Of a DNA stretch of 64,000 bases, positions 58,597-64,000 are shown one piece after another; the stretch's first letter is position 1, and each line of letters opens with the position of its first letter. Under the pieces are notes generated by a model. That model was given only the letters and a program-made list of their open reading frames with translations, did not search any database and was not told the DNA's origin. Origin of the DNA: Cucumis sativus (taxonomy: Eukaryota; Streptophyta; Magnoliopsida; Cucurbitales; Cucurbitaceae); contig NC_026657.2 of NCBI RefSeq assembly GCF_000004075.3, forward strand, positions 9,300,001-9,364,000. The letters run 5' to 3'. Position numbers and translations under genes: made by a program.

Positions 58597-61275
58597 AATT
58601 TTGCAATAATTGAAGGAAGAAAAGAAGAGAATATATTATGATTGAGCCTCATCTTCTTCCATTTTCTTTTTTGTATAGAGGGTTTCGACAGTTGTAATTA
58701 TAATGAGGGTATTATGATATATAAAGCAGTTTAATTAGTGAAAGAGTTTGTATAAACTGTTTCAAACTTCTCCGTTGATTTCTATATGCAAATGGGTGGC
58801 CAGAGTTTTATGTCCATATATGCTTTCTACTCTTTCTCCTGCCTTCTCGATATCAAAAGGTAAACATAAGAGAGGATTTCATATTTTATTTGTTGAAATG
58901 AGTTTTAATTTAATGAAATCTACCACTAATTGCTCTTCAATATGAAATTAATTAATAAACATTTATTAATTGCACTGATCAAACAACACATTTATTAGTT
59001 GAATTTGATTTGTAGATGTTAATATTATAGTTTAATGAAATTTAGAGACTTCAATACTAAATTAAATTGACGGTTGAAATTAAGTACCTTTGTCTACTCT
59101 ACAAATTTTTTAATTATATTTGTACTATCAAAAATTAATTATAGTTTTTTAACTATACTCATTTGATAACTCTTACATAAAAAGTATAAAATTTGAAGCA
59201 CTGACCTACTAGTTCTTTATGATTATTATTTTTTAATTTTGATTTGTGTGTTTTCAAGAAAGTGAAATTTGAAATATTTAAAGTTTTCTTACTCAGCAAA
59301 CAAAATAATTAAAAAATATATATATGTGTGTATAATAAAGTGAGAAATTGTGTTAAAAGGAAAAAGAGGGAAAAAAAAGTGAAACCCAATAATTGAGGAA
59401 ACGGTAAAACGGAAAAGCAGCCGGGAGACGGGGATCCCAAAAACGGAAAATCAGGAAAGAGTTCCGTTCTCTTATTGATAAGAACGGTGTCGTATTCCGT
59501 ACCACACCGTAGATTGTTTGTCCTTTTCACTTTTGGTGTTTCTTCCACAAATTTAAATATCTATTAATTCTTACTTTTATTCGTTCTTTTTCTCTTTAAA
59601 CATTGGTTTCCATTTTCAAATTGGTAACAATTCGGTACTTATTGTAAAAGAAATTGATCAAACTTAATTGTTGTTGATTTTGATTGCGTAACCAATTAGC
59701 CTTTATTTAATTTATAAACAAACTTCACATTTAATCAATTCTTAGTTGCAATTCAATTGTATTATTTTTGTGGATTGTAATCTCATCTACCCAAAAAAAA
59801 TGAATTATAATATTTCATAAAAAGGTTAAGAAGAATCTACCACAACAAATCATACTTAAACAATTTAGTGAGATGCTACCACCTATAAAATATTGATTTT
59901 TTTTTCTAAATATCTTCCTAGGTAAGAATTTTTATTAAATGTATCTTTCCAACAAAGCCAAATCAATACAAACTACTTTAAGTATGAGAATTAAATTGAT
60001 AATTGACTACCCATTTAAATATTAGACTAAATTATTACCCACTAAAATTCCAATACTTATTTGGTTGCTTTCATTGCTGTTTTGGGACCATTGTTTTTTT
60101 CTTCTTAAGTTGAGAACAAATTTATTGATAAAAACTAACCACCATATCATATTGAAAATGGTTACAGAAATATAAAACTCCATATATGCTTCAAAATGCG
60201 TCATTTTAATACGATATTAGAGACAAAGATTATGACTAGATTAGTTTGTCTGCACTTCTATTCTTTTAAATGTAATTAAAAAAGCACCTTTCCTGTCTAT
60301 GAAGAGTTGCGAATATCATTTTCATCCACATCAAAATTGTTTAACAGCTAAAATGAATACAATTCACCTTATATAATGCTCTTATGTTGTCAAGTTTAAT
60401 GTTGAAATTTCAATTCTCTCTCTTCACATATTGTAAAATAAACAAAAAGACAAACCTAACTCAACTAATAATAGTTTAAAAGATAAAACAAGAATGAGTT
60501 GAGCAACAAATTGATGGTCCATTTGGATTGAGTTAAGAAGAAAATATTTTTTTAATTCATTTTTATTTAAACACTTTTTCAAATAAAACACTCAAAAGTT
60601 ATAATGACTTGTTTTTTTGACTTTTCATGAAAAAAAGTAGCATCCCAACCTAAAGATGGAGAGGATGGAGATAAATAAATATACTAAGCTTTCTTTCTAA
60701 AGCCTTGTCTAGATATATATGGACTAAATATAGAAGCCCAAGTCTACAAGACCTTAAAAGAAAGGCCCAACTACAGAAACAAAGTTTCAAACCCTAGATC
60801 AAGTACCACTAGGATTATTAGATCTTTCATTAGTAAATATGTTATAATAAGAATAATAATAATAATACTTTCAACTAAAAACTTAACTATTATCTTGGAA
60901 AGAAAATGAACACAATTTTCAAAAACTAAAAAAAAGATGATAATCAAAGATGAAAATTGCATTCACCCTTCCCTCTTTCACTGTTGTTCACAAACAACAA
61001 CTAGACAATTAACATATAATCTCCTCCTCATCTCATGGTAATTTTTATAACAACAAAACCCAAAGTATAGATAAAAATCCCTGTAAAAATATTTACTAAA
61101 AGAAAACCATCAAATTCAAAATACAAGTCTCTGTGTTATTTGCCACTACATCATCTCTTCACCCAATACACAATCAGCTGAATATTCTAATTCTAATCTC
61201 ACCATACAAAAGACACAACAACACATAAAATTTTTCTACATAAAAAAGAAAAGGAGGAAATGCATAAACAAATTC
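58597..61275. other. Convergent intergenic region between PPCK and PHT1
   Basis: It holds the PPCK 3' untranslated region on the left and that of PHT1 on the right. A slightly GC-richer patch at 59395-59525 contains a short minus-strand frame (79 codons) without recognised domains. A stretch near 60515-60640 (GGTCCATTTGGATTGAGTT at its left end) resembles the decayed end of a MITE. No gene is supported. Confidence 0.6.
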
Positions 61276-62835
61276 TCAAACAGGCACAGTTCTTGACTCT
61301 ATTGTGCTCTGAGCCTCATCATCTCTACCTTCACCGGACATTTCTTCCAAAGACTTCCCCTTGGATTCAGGAACTAACAAAGTGAAGAACATCCCAAGAG
61401 CATTCACAACCCCTAGAATTATCAATGTCTTCTTCACTCCAAACCCTTTCTCCGCATACTGAAATCCGAATGCCCCAACGATTGCCCCTGCTTTTCCCGA
61501 TGCAGCTGATATTCCGTGGCACGTCGACCGGAGTCTTGCTGGAAATATCTCTGCCGGAACCACGAAAGTCGTCGCATTTGGCCCGAAATTCGCGAAGAAG
61601 AACGTTAGTGAATACATTACAACAAAACCGATTCTGTTGGCTTCCAATGTCCAATGATGGTAAGGAATGGCCAATGCGAACATGAACACCGTCATGAAGA
61701 AAAATCCCATCAATTGAATTGCAAATCGTCCCATTCTGTCGATTAGCGCTACGGTGAACCAATACCCTGGAACTGTACTACATAATGCGATGAGAGTTTG
61801 CGCTCTAGCTATTCTGAAAACTTCTTCAATGGCGTTCATTGTCTTTGCCGGAGGAAGCCAACCGATGGCAGTGAAAATGTCTTTCTGAAAGAGATTTTGA
61901 CTGTAAAATGCTATGTCCAACAAAAACCAAGTAGAGGTAGTCCCCAACAAATGTAACCCATGTCGACGGAGAAAACTCATTGTGAACAACCCAAAATCGT
62001 TCTTCGATTTTCCCTCGTCAATCTTTTCCTGCTCCGATTCCAATTCCACCTGCAAAACTTTAGACATGTCGGCTGCTGCTTGTTTTGCATTTTTAGCAAC
62101 CAAGGCGGTATAACGAGCAGTTTCCGGCATTTTCATTCGCCAATAATAAGTAAGAAGAGCCGGAAAAGCACCAAAAATCACAATAATTCGCCACACATAA
62201 TCCGCCTGTGGGACAGTAGAGGCGGTGGGATTTTCCTGATACGAGGGAGCTGGGTATTTAGCATCAAACGCAGAGGAGACAATAATTGCAACCACCCCAC
62301 CAGCCAAAATCCCAAACCCCTGCATTGCAAACACAGCAGCAATGAAAGCCCCTCGCGTTCTTTTATTGGCATATTCGGACATGATGGTGGCGGAAAGTGG
62401 GTAATCGCCACCGATGCCAAACCCAAGCCAGAATCGGAAAAAACAGAGAGTGGCCACCACAGACGTTGGGGTGCTGCTGAAAGACAAGCCTGAAGCTACA
62501 GAGCAAATGACCATAAGCATAAGCGTCATTCCGTAGACTCGTTTGCGGCCCATTTTGTCACCGAGCCATCCGAAGAAGAGTTGGCCAGAGAGGGTTCCGC
62601 AGAAAGCGACGCCGTTTATAGCAGCGGCTATGTTTGAAGGCAATTCACCGGGCTTGTCTGAGCCTTCTTTGTGAAAGTAAATTCGACCCAAAAGTTTAGT
62701 AACGAGAGATACGCAAAAGAGATCATAGGCATCGGTGAAAAACCCCATTCCGGCTATTACAATGGCTGTGAAGTGATACCATTGTGTTTTGGCTACATCA
62801 AGTGCATTCAATACTTGTAGTTGCTCTCTTGCCAT
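61276..62835 (-). CDS. PHT1: PHT1 high-affinity phosphate transporter
   Basis: This is a plasma-membrane proton/phosphate symporter of the major facilitator superfamily, single exon, 519 residues, within the family range of about 515-550. Twelve membrane helices are expected as two groups of six around a hydrophilic loop (about residues 235-295, rich in Lys and Glu). Key motifs are FFTDAYDLF near 32-40, [12 protein letters not shown] at 89-100 and the PHT1 signature [13 protein letters not shown] at 142-154. In the second half, [19 protein letters not shown] and [15 protein letters not shown] are typical. The start ([13 protein letters not shown]) matches the family. PHT1 genes take up or move phosphate in roots and shoots and are often induced by phosphate shortage. 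No GNATATNC site was seen in the 1.16 kb upstream that lies in the window. The exact paralogue cannot be fixed. Confidence 0.97.
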   Translation of the reverse strand: MAREQLQVLNALDVAKTQWYHFTAIVIAGMGFFTDAYDLFCVSLVTKLLGRIYFHKEGSDKPGELPSNIAAAINGVAFCGTLSGQLFFGWLGDKMGRKRVYGMTLMLMVICSVASGLSFSSTPTSVVATLCFFRFWLGFGIGGDYPLSATIMSEYANKRTRGAFIAAVFAMQGFGILAGGVVAIIVSSAFDAKYPAPSYQENPTASTVPQADYVWRIIVIFGAFPALLTYYWRMKMPETARYTALVAKNAKQAAADMSKVLQVELESEQEKIDEGKSKNDFGLFTMSFLRRHGLHLLGTTSTWFLLDIAFYSQNLFQKDIFTAIGWLPPAKTMNAIEEVFRIARAQTLIALCSTVPGYWFTVALIDRMGRFAIQLMGFFFMTVFMFALAIPYHHWTLEANRIGFVVMYSLTFFFANFGPNATTFVVPAEIFPARLRSTCHGISAASGKAGAIVGAFGFQYAEKGFGVKKTLIILGVVNALGMFFTLLVPESKGKSLEEMSGEGRDDEAQSTIESRTVPV

Positions 62836-64000
62836 GCTTTATTTCAGTTTCTTCTAACTTTCTCTTCTCACAACTTTTCCCCTTGAATTCAACAAAACAA
62901 TCAAGAAATTAGTGAAGTGTCTAAATACAGGTTGTTATGCGGTTTATATGTATTCTTTTTCTTTGTGATTGAGGGTAAGCATACAGAATTGCACCTAACT
63001 ATTATTCATATTATTAACAACCTTAATTTGTTTTAACTATTAGACTAGATGAGGTTGTAGGAATAGGCTACACTAAATTAATAAATGAGAGCATTACTTC
63101 TTTTCCCAATCATATAAACATAGACTTAATAAAACGTCAAAACAAAAAGTAAATGGTAGAAGTAGATTTTGAAGAAAATTTTAAAAATTTAAAAAGTTAC
63201 CCCTTAGACCTGCAAACAAAATAACTAAATCTAATAATAGGGGAGAGCATTCAAAAAAAAAAAAAAAAACACTGACAAAATACAGTAATGATATCACCTA
63301 ACTATAATTACTTTGGTAAAAAAATTGAATTTGTTTTAAATATGTGAGTAGATTAGATTATAGTAATGGACTACACCCAAGTAATACATTGTAGGGATTG
63401 TTTTTTCTTTTTCCATCGTAATAATTAAACCAAAATCTCAAGTACCTTTTTTTTTTTCTCTATAAAAGAAAAAGTCAAAAGAGGCTAACAAATTTATACT
63501 AAGAATATGGCCTTAAAAAAGGAGTAATGCTCGTACATCCTCGTTAAACCTACTTACTCCAAAAGATCAAACTCAAACCAATCTAATTACAAAGGAAAAC
63601 ATCCGTAGAACACATGGAAACATTACATGCATCACATCATACATCAAAATTCATTATTTGGAAAAAGAGAGGTTGGAAAAGTATTGGATGTGGACAACAT
63701 TTTTTTTAATACGATCAAAAAACCAAGATTCATGTAACAGAAAATCGAGAAAAATGGGGCAACAGCTTACATCAATTTAACTGAATACAACATTTTTCCG
63801 CCTAACTTCGAGCACAAAAATTGATGGTATGTATTACATTTTATTAACCAAGATATAAAATAATAATATAAAAAAATTCAAGGTGCTATTAGTAGGGATA
63901 TTGAATTAAAATGATTTTTCTTTTCTTTATTATTTTTTAAATTTCTGTAGGTGTGAAAATAAAACATTTTATGCATTTTTAATATTATTGTGTATATATG
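62836..64000. other. Upstream region of PHT1
   Basis: AT-rich promoter and flank. No other gene was found. A close-to-P1BS octamer (GGATATTG) at about 63896 fails at the last base. Confidence 0.6.

Noticed and set aside
61367-62493. Several open frames within the PHT1 gene on both strands
   Set aside because: All are shadows of the 519-residue PHT1 frame.
62836-64000. P1BS site in the PHT1 promoter
   Set aside because: No octamer fits GNATATNC in this part; near matches such as GAATATGG and GGATATTG fail at the last base.

Overview
The window is nuclear DNA from a flowering plant, almost certainly a eudicot. It is AT-rich, its genes are split by short GT..AG introns, and the proteins are plant-specific (ALOG, R2R3-MYB, PEP carboxylase kinase, PHT1). 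The protein sequences and the style of the repeats look like Cucurbitaceae; that family assignment is an inference from memory, not a computed result. Exon boundaries were worked out by hand from splice sites and reading phase. For every multi-exon gene the phases close exactly to a stop codon.

Layout. 1-3261: a Mutator-like transposase gene (minus) cut by the left edge. 6800-7333: an ALOG/LSH nuclear factor (minus). 10083-13819: an XBAT35-like ankyrin/RING E3 ligase (minus, 10 coding exons, including a skippable 51-nt exon that encodes a nuclear localisation signal). 17253-17861: a DUF761 protein (plus). 19617-21187: ribosomal protein uL30/RPL7 (minus). 23045-26220: a LisH protein with an SRP40 C-terminal domain, probably nucleolar (minus). 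29272-32838: the SNARE USE1 (plus). 33526-37332: splicing factor SLU7 (minus). 42692-43645: an R2R3-MYB of the MYB13/14/15 type (minus). 57402-58596: phosphoenolpyruvate carboxylase kinase (plus). 61276-62835: a PHT1 phosphate transporter (minus). The rest is AT-rich intergenic DNA with small transposon relics, among them a roughly 1.5-kb element with long inverted ends at 47341-48837.

How the genes relate. Most are ordinary single-copy cellular genes with no operon-like logic. RPL7, SLU7 and the XBAT35-like gene carry TGGGCY (site II) motifs upstream, and RPL7 also has a telo-box, as expected for growth-linked plant promoters. The one functional neighbourhood that stands out is the tail-to-tail pair PPCK and PHT1. 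Both families respond to phosphate supply, and a P1BS-type palindrome lies 157 bp before the PPCK start codon.

I found no convincing new biological system. The best leads are the conserved NLS cassette exon, a duplicated and broken USE1 exon upstream of its own gene, the long-inverted-repeat element, an orphan promoter-like cluster near 3.8 kb, and an orphan start-exon-like site near 49.25 kb.
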